Source: Pseudomonas viridiflava
Lineage (GTDB): Bacteria; Pseudomonadota; Gammaproteobacteria; Pseudomonadales; Pseudomonadaceae
DNA: 64,000 nt
Reading direction: 5' to 3'
Assembly: GCF_900573885.1 (NCBI RefSeq)
Contig: NZ_UPSE01000493.1
Span: 682,001 to 746,000, forward strand
Positions 9,437-17,237 of the stretch are shown here, one piece after another (within the stretch, counting starts at the first letter, position 1; every line of letters begins with the position of its first letter). Both the position numbers and the translations under genes were made by a program. The notes under the pieces are model-generated. The model was not told the origin of the DNA, did no database searches, and worked only from the letters and a program-made list of their open reading frames with translations.

Positions 9437-9464
9437 CGTAGCCTGAGGTTCAGGAGGAGCCTTG

Positions 9465-10178
9465 ATGACCCGCTCGCAGTTGTTTGTTTATGGTTTGCGC
9501 GACAGCGTGCCGATGATTGTCGGCATTGCCCCCTTCGGCATTATTTACGGCACGCTGGCGAGCGTGGCGGGGCTCAGCCTGTGGCAGGCATTGGGCATGT
9601 CGCTGTTGGTGTATGCCGGCTCGGCACAGTTCATTGCTATCAGTCTTTTAACGGCCGGCACTGGCGCGGCGGTCATTCTGTTCACCACCTTGATCGTCAA
9701 CCTGCGCCATGTGCTGTACAGCGCTTCGTTGCAGCCCTACATCGCCCACCTTCCGCAAGCGTGGCGTGTGCCGCTGGCGTTCGGCCTGACTGATGAAACC
9801 TTCGCTGTGGTGCAACGCCGCTACCTGGCTCATGGCGCTGGCGGCAATGGTCACTGGTACCACGCCGGGGTGGCGCTGGCCTTGTACCTGTGCTGGATCA
9901 GCTCGTCGTTGCTCGGCGTGTTGTTCGGCCAGGCGATGCCAAGCCTGGCCGGTTGGGGACTGGATTTCGCCATGCTGGCAACCTTTATCGGCATTGTCGT
10001 GCCGCTGCTGCGCAACACGCCGCAAGCGGCCGCTGCGGTGGTTGCAGGCGCTGTAGCGGTGGCGTGTCACGCGTTGCCGTACAAGCTCGGATTACTGGCG
10101 GCGGCCATGGCCGGCATTGTCGTGGGTGTGGTGCTGGAGCGCCGCGCGATCAGGCTTGCGACCGGGGAGGGCGCGTGA
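9465..10178 (+). CDS. azlC: AzlC-family branched-chain amino acid exporter, large subunit
   Basis: A 237-residue inner-membrane protein with about five to seven membrane segments. The N-terminal motif MIVGIAPFGIIYGTLA, then LLVYAGSAQFIAISLL, NLRHVLYSASLQPY and FGLTDETFAV, are hallmark AzlC/YgaZ sequences. With the small AzlD partner it forms a two-component exporter of branched-chain amino acids or analogues. The ATG at 9465 follows AGGAGGAG by six bases, a strong site; an in-frame TTG directly before it is less likely. The stop overlaps the azlD start (TGATG), so translation is coupled. Confidence 0.9.
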   Translation: MTRSQLFVYGLRDSVPMIVGIAPFGIIYGTLASVAGLSLWQALGMSLLVYAGSAQFIAISLLTAGTGAAVILFTTLIVNLRHVLYSASLQPYIAHLPQAWRVPLAFGLTDETFAVVQRRYLAHGAGGNGHWYHAGVALALYLCWISSSLLGVLFGQAMPSLAGWGLDFAMLATFIGIVVPLLRNTPQAAAAVVAGAVAVACHALPYKLGLLAAAMAGIVVGVVLERRAIRLATGEGA

Positions 10179-10507
10179 TGCAGACGTGGTGGCTGATTCT
10201 CGGTATGGCGCTGATCACCTTTGCCGTGCGCTACAGCTTGTTTGCCTGGCCAAACCTGCGGTTTCCGCCGCTGGTGCTGCAAGGGCTGCATTACGTGCCT
10301 ACTGCGGTGCTGACCGCAATCGTGGTGCCGGGCATGTTACTGCCCGATGGTGAACACCTGGCGTTGCGGCTGGACAACGCCTACCTCCTGGCAGGCGTGG
10401 GCGCGATTGTGATCGCGGCGCTTACCCGACATTTGCTGGCAACCATCGGCGGCGGGCTCGTGCTGTTCTTTCTGCTGCGTTGGTGGCTTGGTCAATTGCC
10501 GCTATAA
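10178..10507 (+). CDS. azlD: AzlD-family branched-chain amino acid exporter, small subunit
   Basis: A 109-residue membrane protein with four predicted segments. The start WLILGMALITFAVRYSLFAW and the internal PPLVLQGLHYVPTAVLTAI are typical of AzlD/YgaH. The ATG overlaps the azlC stop codon by one base. The protein is the small partner required by AzlC for export across the inner membrane. Length and order match the family. The true exported amino acid cannot be read from the sequence. Confidence 0.88.
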   Translation: MQTWWLILGMALITFAVRYSLFAWPNLRFPPLVLQGLHYVPTAVLTAIVVPGMLLPDGEHLALRLDNAYLLAGVGAIVIAALTRHLLATIGGGLVLFFLLRWWLGQLPL

Positions 10508-10627
10508 AACCGCGGACATTTTCGCTTTTTCCTGCACAAAAACCGTTTCGTCCTGTGGCTTTGTGTCACGCATTTGCAGTCCAATGCTGGACGGCCGGCG
10601 TGGCCTCACCACAGGTACACAGGGATC

Positions 10628-12502
10628 ATGACCACACACTCGCAGTTCGCTTTGCTGGGTAAAAAACGCTTCCTGCCTTTTTTCGTGACGCAATTGCTGG
10701 GCGCCTTCAACGACAACATCTTCAAGCAGTCGCTGATTCTGGCCATCCTTTTCAAGCTGAGTATTTCCGGCGACCGCACCGTACTGGTGAACCTGTGCGC
10801 GCTGCTGTTCATTCTGCCGTTCTTCCTGTTCTCGGCACTGGGCGGCCAGTTCGGGGAGAAGTTCGACAAACACCGGTTGATCCGCGCCATCAAGCTCGCG
10901 GAAATTCTGATCATGGCTGTGGGCGCTGCGGGCTTTTTGCTCAACAACCTGACGTTGATGTTCGTGGCCCTGTTCGGCATGGGCACGCATTCGGCGCTGT
11001 TTGGTCCGGTGAAGTATTCGATTCTTCCCGCGGCCTTGCGCGATGACGAGCTGGTGGGTGGCAACGCGTTGGTGGAGATGGGTACCTTTCTCGCCATTCT
11101 GGCCGGCACCATCGGCGCGGGCATCATGATGTCCGAGCAGGCTTACGCGCCGTTGGTGGCCACGGCCATCGTTGCGATCGCCGTTGCCGGTTATGTTGCG
11201 AGCCGCAGCATTCCGTCGGCGTCGGCGGCGCTGCCGGGGTTGGCACTGGACTGGAACATCTTCCGCCAGTCCTGGGCCATTCTGCGCATGGGGCTGGGCC
11301 AGCGGCCGGCGGTGTCGCGCTCGATTGTCGGTAATTCGTGGTTCTGGTTTCTCGGCGCAATTTACCTGACGCAAATTCCCGCTTATGCCAAAGAATGGCT
11401 GTTCGGCGACGAGACGGTAGTAACCCTGATTCTCACCGTGTTCTCTGTGGGCATCGCCTTGGGCTCGATGCTGTGCGAGCGCCTTTCAGGACGCAAAGTC
11501 GAGATCGGTCTGGTGCCGTTCGGCTCTATCGGTCTTACGGTATTCGGCATCTTGCTGTGGTGGCATTCCGGCAACTTTCCACAAAGCGCTGAGCCACACA
11601 GCTGGCTGCAAGTGTTGAGCTACGGCCAGGCATGGTGGGTGTTGGGCGACATTCTTGGCATCGGCATTTTTGGTGGCTTTTACATCGTGCCGCTGTACGC
11701 CCTGATTCAGTCGCGCACCGCGGAGAACGAGCGCGCGCGGGTCATTGCGGCGAACAACATCCTCAATGCCTTGTTTATGGTGGTGTCGGCCATCGCTTCG
11801 ATTCTGTTCCTGACGGTAGCCAAGCTGACAATCCCGCAGTTGTTCCTCGTCGTGTCGCTGATGAACATCGCGGTGAACAGCTACATCTTCAAAATCGTTC
11901 CCGAGTTCACCATGCGTTTCATGATCTGGCTGCTCAGCCATTCCATGTACCGCGTCGAGCATCGCGAGCTGCAACGGATCCCCGATGAAGGCGCCGCCGT
12001 GCTGGTGTGCAACCACGTGTCGTTTGTGGATGCGCTGCTGATTGGTGGAGCGGTGCGCCGGCCGATTCGCTTCGTCATGTACTACAAGATTTACAACCTG
12101 CCGGTGCTCAACTTCATTTTCCGCACCGCAGGCACCGTGCCGATTGCCGGGCGCAGCGAAGATTTGCTGATCTACGATCAGGCGTTCAAAAAGATTGGCG
12201 ACTACCTGAAAAACGGCGAGCTGGTGTTGATCTTCCCGGAAGGCAAACTCACCTCCGATGGCGAAATCAGTGAGTTCAAAGCCGGCGTGACGCGCATTCT
12301 GGAAGAGAATCCGGTGCCGGTGATCCCGCTGGCGCTGCAAGGCTTGTGGGGCAGCTTTTTCAGCAAAGACCCGAATAAGGGCGTGTTCCGACGGTTGTGG
12401 TCGCGCATTACGCTGGTGGCCGGCGCACCACTGGCGCCGGAAACGGCAACGCCGGCCGTGTTGCAGGCGCAGGTGGCGCAGTTGCGTGGCAGCGTCAGGT
12501 AA
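10628..12502 (+). CDS. MFS transporter fused to a PlsC-type acyltransferase
   Basis: A 624-residue fusion. Residues about 10-430 form a major-facilitator domain of the lysophospholipid transporter LplT type (FFVTQLLGAFNDNIFKQSL, FGMGTHSALFGPVKYSILP), and about 440-624 form a glycerolipid acyltransferase domain with the HX4D motif at His463 to Asp468 (NHVSFVD) and FPEGKL. The layout resembles LplT-Aas proteins that flip lysophospholipids inward and reacylate them, but the AMP-binding acyl-ACP synthetase part is missing, so it should use acyl-ACP or acyl-CoA directly. It likely remodels or repairs inner-membrane phospholipids. The start ATG at 10628 follows AGGGATC; upstream codons lack similarity. 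Confidence 0.85.
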   Translation: MTTHSQFALLGKKRFLPFFVTQLLGAFNDNIFKQSLILAILFKLSISGDRTVLVNLCALLFILPFFLFSALGGQFGEKFDKHRLIRAIKLAEILIMAVGAAGFLLNNLTLMFVALFGMGTHSALFGPVKYSILPAALRDDELVGGNALVEMGTFLAILAGTIGAGIMMSEQAYAPLVATAIVAIAVAGYVASRSIPSASAALPGLALDWNIFRQSWAILRMGLGQRPAVSRSIVGNSWFWFLGAIYLTQIPAYAKEWLFGDETVVTLILTVFSVGIALGSMLCERLSGRKVEIGLVPFGSIGLTVFGILLWWHSGNFPQSAEPHSWLQVLSYGQAWWVLGDILGIGIFGGFYIVPLYALIQSRTAENERARVIAANNILNALFMVVSAIASILFLTVAKLTIPQLFLVVSLMNIAVNSYIFKIVPEFTMRFMIWLLSHSMYRVEHRELQRIPDEGAAVLVCNHVSFVDALLIGGAVRRPIRFVMYYKIYNLPVLNFIFRTAGTVPIAGRSEDLLIYDQAFKKIGDYLKNGELVLIFPEGKLTSDGEISEFKAGVTRILEENPVPVIPLALQGLWGSFFSKDPNKGVFRRLWSRITLVAGAPLAPETATPAVLQAQVAQLRGSVR

Positions 12503-12507
12503 TGGTT

Positions 12508-12591
12508 GGTAGGAGCCAGCTTGCTGGCGAATCTTCGAAACGACATCGCTCTCGTCGTTTGCAGGATTCGCCAGCAAGCTGGCTCCTACAG
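12508..12591. repeat. REP-type inverted pair
   Basis: GGTAGGAGCCAGCTTGCTGG starts at 12508 and the inverted partner CGCCAGCAAGCTGGCTCCTA ends at about 12590, with a short inner spacer. The pair lies between the convergent ends of the MFS-acyltransferase gene and sugE. It is a clean copy of the family seen at 3085. Confidence 0.88.
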
Positions 12592-12602
12592 GATTGCCAT
12601 GG

Positions 12603-12917
12603 CTAATGGCTGAGCTTGAGCCCGATCAGTCCGCAAATAATCAATGCCACGCTACCCAGCCGAATCAGCGTTACGGCTTCGCCAAACAGGATGATGCCGG
12701 CGATAACCGTGCCCACCGCACCAACGCCCGTCCAGATCGCATAGGCAGTGCCTAGCGGCAGCTCTTTCATGGCCAGACCCAGTAGGCCCAGACTGACGAG
12801 CATGGCGCCAACGGTAAGTGCGGTGGGGAGAGGGCGGCTGAAGCCGTCGGTGTATTTCAGGCCGATGGCCCACGCCACTTCGAACAAGCCGGCGATGATC
12901 AGAATGATCCAGGACAT
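12603..12917 (-). CDS. sugE: Guanidinium exporter, small multidrug resistance family
   Basis: A 104-residue four-helix membrane protein of the SMR family. The start MSWIILIIAGLFEVAWAIGL holds the essential Glu13, and the WAIGLKYT and GLLGLAMKELPLGTAYAIW segments mark the SugE/Gdx branch, which exports guanidinium in exchange for protons, as opposed to EmrE-type drug pumps. The start at 12917 is set by length and by a GGAG site shortly upstream; an upstream in-frame codon would run through the riboswitch. The leader contains a guanidine-II riboswitch (12936-12984), which independently fixes the substrate class. Confidence 0.93.
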   Translation of the reverse strand: MSWIILIIAGLFEVAWAIGLKYTDGFSRPLPTALTVGAMLVSLGLLGLAMKELPLGTAYAIWTGVGAVGTVIAGIILFGEAVTLIRLGSVALIICGLIGLKLSH

Positions 12918-12935
12918 GAGACTGGCTCCACAGAG

Positions 12936-12984
12936 TTGTGGGGTCGTCCCCGAGTGAAAGGCAGGCCAGAGGTCGTCCTCAGGC
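12936..12984 (-). promoter_or_regulatory. Guanidine-II (mini-ykkC) riboswitch
   Basis: On the minus strand, upstream of sugE, two short hairpins have identical ACGA loops: GAGG-ACGA-CCTC at 12980-12969 and GGGG-ACGA-CCCC at 12951-12940. The first is extended by a GCC/GGC stem. Two adjacent hairpins with ACGR tetraloops separated by a short linker, just ahead of the ribosome site, are the defining layout of the guanidine-II class. Guanidine binding is known to pair the two loops and free the ribosome site. The ribosome site TGGAG follows about 20 bases later. Confidence 0.93.
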
Positions 12985-13046
12985 TGTGCAGTATTTTGCA
13001 CATTGGGTATCCAAAGGCAAGGTTGGAAGATGTTTCGGGATGAAGC

Positions 13047-14009
13047 CTAGGCAGATTCTCTCGGTTGCTCAGCGGCTTCCCGATCATCGCGCATTCGGCG
13101 GAACCACGTTGCCAGCAGCGCCCCGGAAATGTTGTGCCATACGCTGAACAAGGCGCTGGGCACCGCCGCCAAAGGGGAGAAGTGTGCGCTGGCAAGGGCA
13201 GCGCCGAGCCCGGAGTTCTGCATGCCCACTTCCAGTGCCAGCGATTTACGTTGCGCCAGCGGCAACTTGAAGAGCTTGCCGGTGAAGTAGCCAAGCAGGA
13301 AGCCGAAGCTGTTGTGCAGAATTACCACCGCCATGATCAGCAAGCCTGACTCGGCAATCTTCCCCTGACTGGCCGCCACCACGGCGCTGATGATCAGCAC
13401 AATGCTGACCACTGACACCAACGGCAGCACATCCACCGCCAACCGGGTGCGCTCGCCGAGCAGCCGTTGCGCCACCACACCGAGCACGATGGGCAGCAAC
13501 ACCACCTGCAGAATCGACCAGAACAATTCGGCGAACGACACCGGCAACCAGGCAGACGCCAGCAGCCATATCAGCGCAGGCGTAAGCAGAGGGGCGAGCA
13601 GGGTAGTGACGGCTGCGATGGCCACTGACAACGCCAGATCACCTTTGGCCAACCAGGTCATGACGTTCGAGGCGGTACCGCTGGGGCAGCAGCCGACCAG
13701 AATCACACCCACAGCAATCTCTGGCGGCAGGTAAAACAGCTGGCAGAGCAGCCATGCCACGCCGGGCATGATGACAAAGTGCGCGACCACACCCAGCGCC
13801 ACCCGCCACGGATGGCGTGCGACCTCGGCGAAGTCGTCGAGCTTGAGCGTCAGGCCCATGCCAAACATCACCACGCCAAGCAGCGGCACGATCGCGACCT
13901 TCAAACCGATAAACCAGCTCGGGAAGAAGAACGCCACCACGGCGAACAGCAGCACCCAATAGGCGAACGTGTTGCCAACGAAGCGACTTAAGGCTGCGAG
14001 TGCACGCAT
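13047..14009 (-). CDS. Bile acid:sodium symporter family transporter
   Basis: A 320-residue inner-membrane protein with about nine to ten segments, matching the BASS/SBF family. Recognisable motifs are GVVMFGMGLTLKLDDF (helix 2 region), GVILVGCCPSGTASNVMTWLAKGDLALSVA (the crossover helix and sodium-site signature) and LEVGMQNSGLGAALASAHF. Members move organic anions such as pyruvate, pantothenate or sulfonates with sodium; bile acids are an unlikely natural substrate for this organism. The gene ends 20 bases short of the next one read the same way (rdgC, upstream). The substrate is unknown. Confidence 0.88.
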   Translation of the reverse strand: MRALAALSRFVGNTFAYWVLLFAVVAFFFPSWFIGLKVAIVPLLGVVMFGMGLTLKLDDFAEVARHPWRVALGVVAHFVIMPGVAWLLCQLFYLPPEIAVGVILVGCCPSGTASNVMTWLAKGDLALSVAIAAVTTLLAPLLTPALIWLLASAWLPVSFAELFWSILQVVLLPIVLGVVAQRLLGERTRLAVDVLPLVSVVSIVLIISAVVAASQGKIAESGLLIMAVVILHNSFGFLLGYFTGKLFKLPLAQRKSLALEVGMQNSGLGAALASAHFSPLAAVPSALFSVWHNISGALLATWFRRMRDDREAAEQPRESA

Positions 14010-14029
14010 GGTGATGACCTGGACCTCTG

Positions 14030-14950
14030 TTAAACGCCTTGCGGAATTTCTTCGCCGCCAAGTGCTTCGAACAGCTGCGGCAGGAACTCGTTGAACGTCA
14101 GCATCATCAGCGTGAAGCTGGCATCCAGCTGGCCGAGGGCTTCATCGCCACCGTCCTGTTCAGCCTGGTCGGTGAGCAGGTCTTCGAAGCGCAGGCGCTT
14201 GATGATCAGCTTGTCGTCGAGCACGAACGACAGTTTGTCTTCCCAAGCCAGCGACAGCTGGGTGACGAATTTGCCGGACGACAGATGCAGCTGAATTTCT
14301 TCGCTGGTCAGGTCCTGACGTTTGCAGCGAACAATGCCGCCGTCTTCCTGGGTGTCGCGCAGCTCGCACTCGTCGAGCACGTGGAAACCCGGCGTCGCGG
14401 TTTGGGTTTTGACCCACTCGGTCATGGTGGCGGTCGGCGCAACCTTCACCGAAAGCGGACGCACTGGCAGAGAGCCGATAGCTTCACGCAAGGTCGACAG
14501 CAAGTCTTCGGCACGTTTCGGGCTGGCAGCGTTTACCAGAATCAAACCTTGCTTCGGTGCGATGGCGGCAAAGGTGGAGGAGCGACGAATAAACGCGCGG
14601 GGCAGGAAAGCCTGGATGATTTCATCCTTGATCTGGTCGCGTTCTTTTTTATAGACCTTGCGCATTTGCTCGGCTTCGATTTCGTCGACCTTCTCTTTAA
14701 CCGCATCGCGCACGACGCTGCCGGGAAGAATGCGGTCTTCTTTGCGCGCAGCGATCAGCATGAAGTCCTGGCTGACGTGAACCAGCGGAGCGTCTTCACC
14801 CTTACCGAAAGGGGCGATAAAACCGTAGGTGGTCAATTCCTGGCTGGCACAGGGGCGAGCGGGTTTGGCGGCCAGTGCGGTTTCCAGTGCTTGCGCATCG
14901 AAGGGCAGATCTTGGGTGAGGCGATAGACGAGCAGGTTGCGGAACCACAT
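14030..14950 (-). CDS. rdgC: Recombination-associated protein RdgC
   Basis: A 306-residue RdgC homologue of normal length. The start MWFRNLLVYRLTQDLPFD, the CASQELTTYGFIAPFG stretch and the basic segment KVYKKERDQIKDEIIQAFLP are family signatures. RdgC forms a ring-shaped dimer that binds double-stranded DNA and restrains RecA-driven strand exchange; it acts on the nucleoid. It may be co-transcribed with the downstream BASS carrier, 20 bases away. The upstream side holds the tRNA-Val/tRNA-Asp unit read in the opposite direction, an arrangement also found in P. aeruginosa. Confidence 0.95.
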   Translation of the reverse strand: MWFRNLLVYRLTQDLPFDAQALETALAAKPARPCASQELTTYGFIAPFGKGEDAPLVHVSQDFMLIAARKEDRILPGSVVRDAVKEKVDEIEAEQMRKVYKKERDQIKDEIIQAFLPRAFIRRSSTFAAIAPKQGLILVNAASPKRAEDLLSTLREAIGSLPVRPLSVKVAPTATMTEWVKTQTATPGFHVLDECELRDTQEDGGIVRCKRQDLTSEEIQLHLSSGKFVTQLSLAWEDKLSFVLDDKLIIKRLRFEDLLTDQAEQDGGDEALGQLDASFTLMMLTFNEFLPQLFEALGGEEIPQGV

Positions 14951-15060
14951 GAGGGAAGAACTCCATTTTTCGCAAAGCGCGCATTATTCCCCCCTGAACG
15001 CCATTGGCCAACCCTGCGCTAAGCCTTTGGAACGTCAGTAAAAATTATTTTAAAAAGGGC

Positions 15061-15089
15061 TTGCCAGGGTGAGGATCGCTCCGTAGAAT
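15061..15089 (+). promoter_or_regulatory. Sigma-70 promoter of the tRNA operon
   Basis: TTGCCA at 15061-15066 and TAGAAT at 15084-15089 are separated by exactly 17 bases, a near-consensus housekeeping promoter. Transcription would start around 15096 and reach tRNA-Val at 15111. Confidence 0.8.
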
Positions 15090-15110
15090 GCGCCCCACTT
15101 CGAGAGTGAA

Positions 15111-15186
15111 GGGTGATTAGCTCAGCTGGGAGAGCATCTGCCTTACAAGCAGAGGGTCGGCGGTTCGATCCCGTCATCACCCACCA
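15111..15186 (+). tRNA. tRNA-Val (anticodon TAC)
   Basis: A 76-base cloverleaf with acceptor GGGTGAT pairing to ATCACCC, D-arm GCTCAGCTGGGAGAGC, anticodon stem-loop CTGCCTTACAAGCAG giving anticodon TAC, T-loop GGTTCGATCC, and a genomically encoded CCA end. It is co-transcribed with the tRNA-Asp that follows 13 bases later. Confidence 0.97.
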
Positions 15187-15199
15187 ATCGAGGTTACGC

Positions 15200-15276
15200 G
15201 CAGCGGTAGTTCAGTCGGTTAGAATACCGGCCTGTCACGCCGGGGGTCGCGGGTTCGAGTCCCGTCCGCTGCGCCA
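15200..15276 (+). tRNA. tRNA-Asp (anticodon GTC)
   Basis: A 77-base cloverleaf with acceptor GCAGCGG pairing to CCGCTGC, anticodon stem-loop CCGGCCTGTCACGCCGG giving GTC, T-loop GGGTTCGAGTCCC, discriminator G and encoded CCA end. It is the second gene of the tRNA operon and is followed by a strong terminator. Confidence 0.97.
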
Positions 15277-15313
15277 TATTACGCGTCTCTATAGACTGAA
15301 GTAGAGACACACG

Positions 15314-15339
15314 GGAAAGCGGCCATTGGCCGCTTTTTT
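15314..15339 (+). terminator. Rho-independent terminator of the tRNA operon
   Basis: The stem AAGCGGCC / GGCCGCTT with a short ATT loop is followed by a run of T. It closes the tRNA transcript. The remaining 250 bases to the FKBP gene show no supported feature. Confidence 0.9.
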
Positions 15340-15592
15340 CGTTTCTGCACCCTCGTTTCAAGCCCTCCTTTATGTCTCTGTAAGCAGCTCACCTGAGCGG
15401 CCTGCAATTCCCGATATTTTTCAAAAAGTGCGCGCGATTTTTCCTACCATTCTTGCGGAGAAATCCGTTTGTACGCCTGAACTTATGGCACTTTTCCCGT
15501 TCGTATCCCCGTAGCCAGTGATCCCGGCGGCCTGCTAAGCTCCCCGCTTCACTTCACTCGATTGCCCTCTTTAGCACTAACAAGGAATGAGT

Positions 15593-16315
15593 ATGAGACA
15601 ACATCGTTTAGCGGCGGCGGTGGCCTTGGTTGGCCTGGTGCTCGCGGGCTGCGATTCGCAGACCAGCGTTGAGCTGAAAACCCCCGCGCAAAAAGCGTCC
15701 TACGGTATCGGCTTGAACATGGGCAAAAGCCTGGCTCAAGAAGGTATGGACGATCTCGATTCCAAAGCAGTTGCTCAGGGCATCGAAGACGCCATCGGCA
15801 AGAAAGAGCAGAAACTGAAAGACGAAGAGCTGATGGAAGCCTTCGCTTCGCTGCAAAAGCGTGCCGAAGAGCGCAGCGCCAAGCTCGCTGAAGAATCGGC
15901 TGCAGCCGGCAAGAAATTCCTCGAAGAAAACAAGAAGCGTGACGGGGTAACGACCACTGAGTCGGGCCTGCAATACGAAATCGTCAAGAAGGCAGACGGC
16001 GCTCAGCCTAAAGCCTCCGACGTGGTGACCGTTCACTACGAAGGCAAGCTGACTGATGGCAAAGTGTTCGACAGTTCAGTCGAGCGCGGCAGCCCGATCG
16101 ATCTGCCTGTTAGCGGCGTGATCCCTGGCTGGGTTGAAGCCCTGCAACTGATGCACGTTGGCGAGAAGATCAAACTCTTCATTCCAAGCGAACTGGCGTA
16201 CGGCGCCCAGAGCCCGAGCCCGGCGATTCCTGCCAACTCGGTACTGGTTTTCGATCTGGAACTGCTGGGCATCAAAGACCCATCCGCAGCACAGGCTCCA
16301 GAAGCCGCTCAGTAA
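15593..16315 (+). CDS. FKBP-type peptidyl-prolyl isomerase, lipoprotein
   Basis: A 240-residue isomerase of the FkpA/MIP type. A signal sequence ends in the lipobox LVLAGC (Cys about residue 20), so it is probably lipid-anchored in the cell envelope. Residues about 35-130 form the FKBP N-terminal dimerisation domain (YGIGLNMGKSLAQEGMDDLD) with a long charged helix, and about 145-230 form the catalytic FKBP domain (VTVHYEGKLTDGKVFDSSVE, VIPGWVEALQLMHVGEKIKL, IPANSVLVFDLELL). It speeds proline isomerisation of exported proteins. The ATG at 15593 is chosen over 15587 because AAGGA then lies six bases upstream. Confidence 0.92.
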   Translation: MRQHRLAAAVALVGLVLAGCDSQTSVELKTPAQKASYGIGLNMGKSLAQEGMDDLDSKAVAQGIEDAIGKKEQKLKDEELMEAFASLQKRAEERSAKLAEESAAAGKKFLEENKKRDGVTTTESGLQYEIVKKADGAQPKASDVVTVHYEGKLTDGKVFDSSVERGSPIDLPVSGVIPGWVEALQLMHVGEKIKLFIPSELAYGAQSPSPAIPANSVLVFDLELLGIKDPSAAQAPEAAQ

Positions 16316-16333
16316 TACCTCGTGTCATCCCAG

Positions 16334-16363
16334 CGCCCCGTCTCGACGGGGCGTTGTTGTTTC
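16334..16363 (+). terminator. Terminator after the FKBP gene
   Basis: An eight-base-pair stem CGCCCCGT / ACGGGGCG with a CTCG loop is followed by a T-rich tail (TTGTTGTTT). It lies 19 bases after the FKBP stop codon. Confidence 0.85.
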
Positions 16364-16669
16364 TGCGGGTGTAAAGTCGAACCACGGGTTGACTGGCGGG
16401 TCTCAAATAAGCATGGGTGTTACGGTTATGCACATTTCGCGAACAACTCCCATTGCCGCCAAGTGACACTTGCGTACTAACTCTTTCTTTTGAATAACTA
16501 GCTGATTTTATTGGTTTTTTTACGCTGATTAAAAAATGCCCGATCTGTAGCAAAGCCCCGCGCTGTGGGCTTCGGCTTATGCGGTCGACGGTTTGTTCAC
16601 AAGGTTATCCACAGCTTCGGTGGATAACCCAGCCAGCCCAGTAGGCACGCGGGTTGAGGAGCCTCATCC
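16364..16669. other. Gap of about 300 bases with a DnaA-like palindrome
   Basis: No coding potential stands out. The stretch 16440-16540 is AT-rich. Toward the right it holds a perfect inverted repeat resembling two DnaA boxes at 16603-16629, about 40 bases upstream of the DUF1232 gene. Nothing else was recognised. Confidence 0.5.
16603..16629. promoter_or_regulatory. Perfect inverted repeat of two DnaA-box-like sequences
   Basis: GGTTATCCAC at 16603-16612 and GTGGATAACC at 16620-16629 are perfect inverted copies around a seven-base spacer. The left arm extends to TTATCCACA, the DnaA box consensus. Its position just upstream of the DUF1232 gene suggests either promoter regulation or DnaA titration; both are inference. 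Confidence 0.6.
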
Positions 16670-17119
16670 ATGAAAGCACCCTGGAATTTCACCCGTTACC
16701 TTCCCATTGCTCAGCGATTCATCGCGCGTGGCAGGTTGCCGGCTTTACTGTTAGCGGTGACGCGCAAGAGCGCATCTCAGGGCGGTCGTCTGGGCGCTGT
16801 GAAGGCAGAACTGCGGGTGTTACTTGCGCTGTGTATGGCGTGGTGGCGTGGCGAGTACCGCGGCATCAGTTCTCAAGCATTGCTCTCTGTAGTGGCTGCG
16901 CTCCTGTATTTCGTTTCGCCCATCGATGCGATACCCGACGCCCTCTTGGGATTCGGTTTTATCGACGACATTGCGGTGCTCGGCTGGCTGCTGCGCACAT
17001 GGAACGTCGAGCTGGACGAATTTCGCGCGTGGCTCGCTGCACGCAGTCCGGCTCAGCAGGAAGAATTGCTGAAGTTGCCATCATCCGTGCCATCACGCGA
17101 CAGCGAGTCGGCGTCGTAA
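16670..17119 (+). CDS. DUF1232 (YkvA-like) membrane protein
   Basis: A 149-residue protein with the DUF1232 signature LYFVSPIDAIPDALLGFGFIDDIAVLGWLLR at residues about 81-111 (two short hydrophobic helices around PIDAIPD). Family function is unknown; members are small membrane proteins. The N-terminal 60 residues are basic and specific to this protein. The ATG at 16670 has GAGGAGCC upstream. It lies between the DnaA-like palindrome and the HTH operon, with which it may not be co-transcribed because of the 118-base gap. Confidence 0.85.
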   Translation: MKAPWNFTRYLPIAQRFIARGRLPALLLAVTRKSASQGGRLGAVKAELRVLLALCMAWWRGEYRGISSQALLSVVAALLYFVSPIDAIPDALLGFGFIDDIAVLGWLLRTWNVELDEFRAWLAARSPAQQEELLKLPSSVPSRDSESAS

Positions 17120-17237
17120 AAAGGCGGAAAACTTGCCCTGGCCATCACGCCCCGATTTTGTTTCGGGCTGTTAAGATGCGGCCTTACAAGGAAAGTGCTG
17201 AAGCAGTCGGCACTGCTTTTCCATGGGGTGGGCGGTG

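Noticed and set aside
15111..15276. tRNA genes as a possible integration site for a genomic island
   Set aside because: Both flanks (rdgC and the FKBP gene) are in the conserved order and no integrase or duplicated tRNA end was seen.
15326..15514. 62-residue open frame after the tRNA terminator
   Set aside because: It begins inside the terminator T-run, has no ribosome site and no conserved features.
16603..16629. DnaA-like palindrome considered as a replication origin
   Set aside because: Only two boxes, no AT-rich unwinding region next to them and no dnaA, dnaN or rpmH gene nearby.
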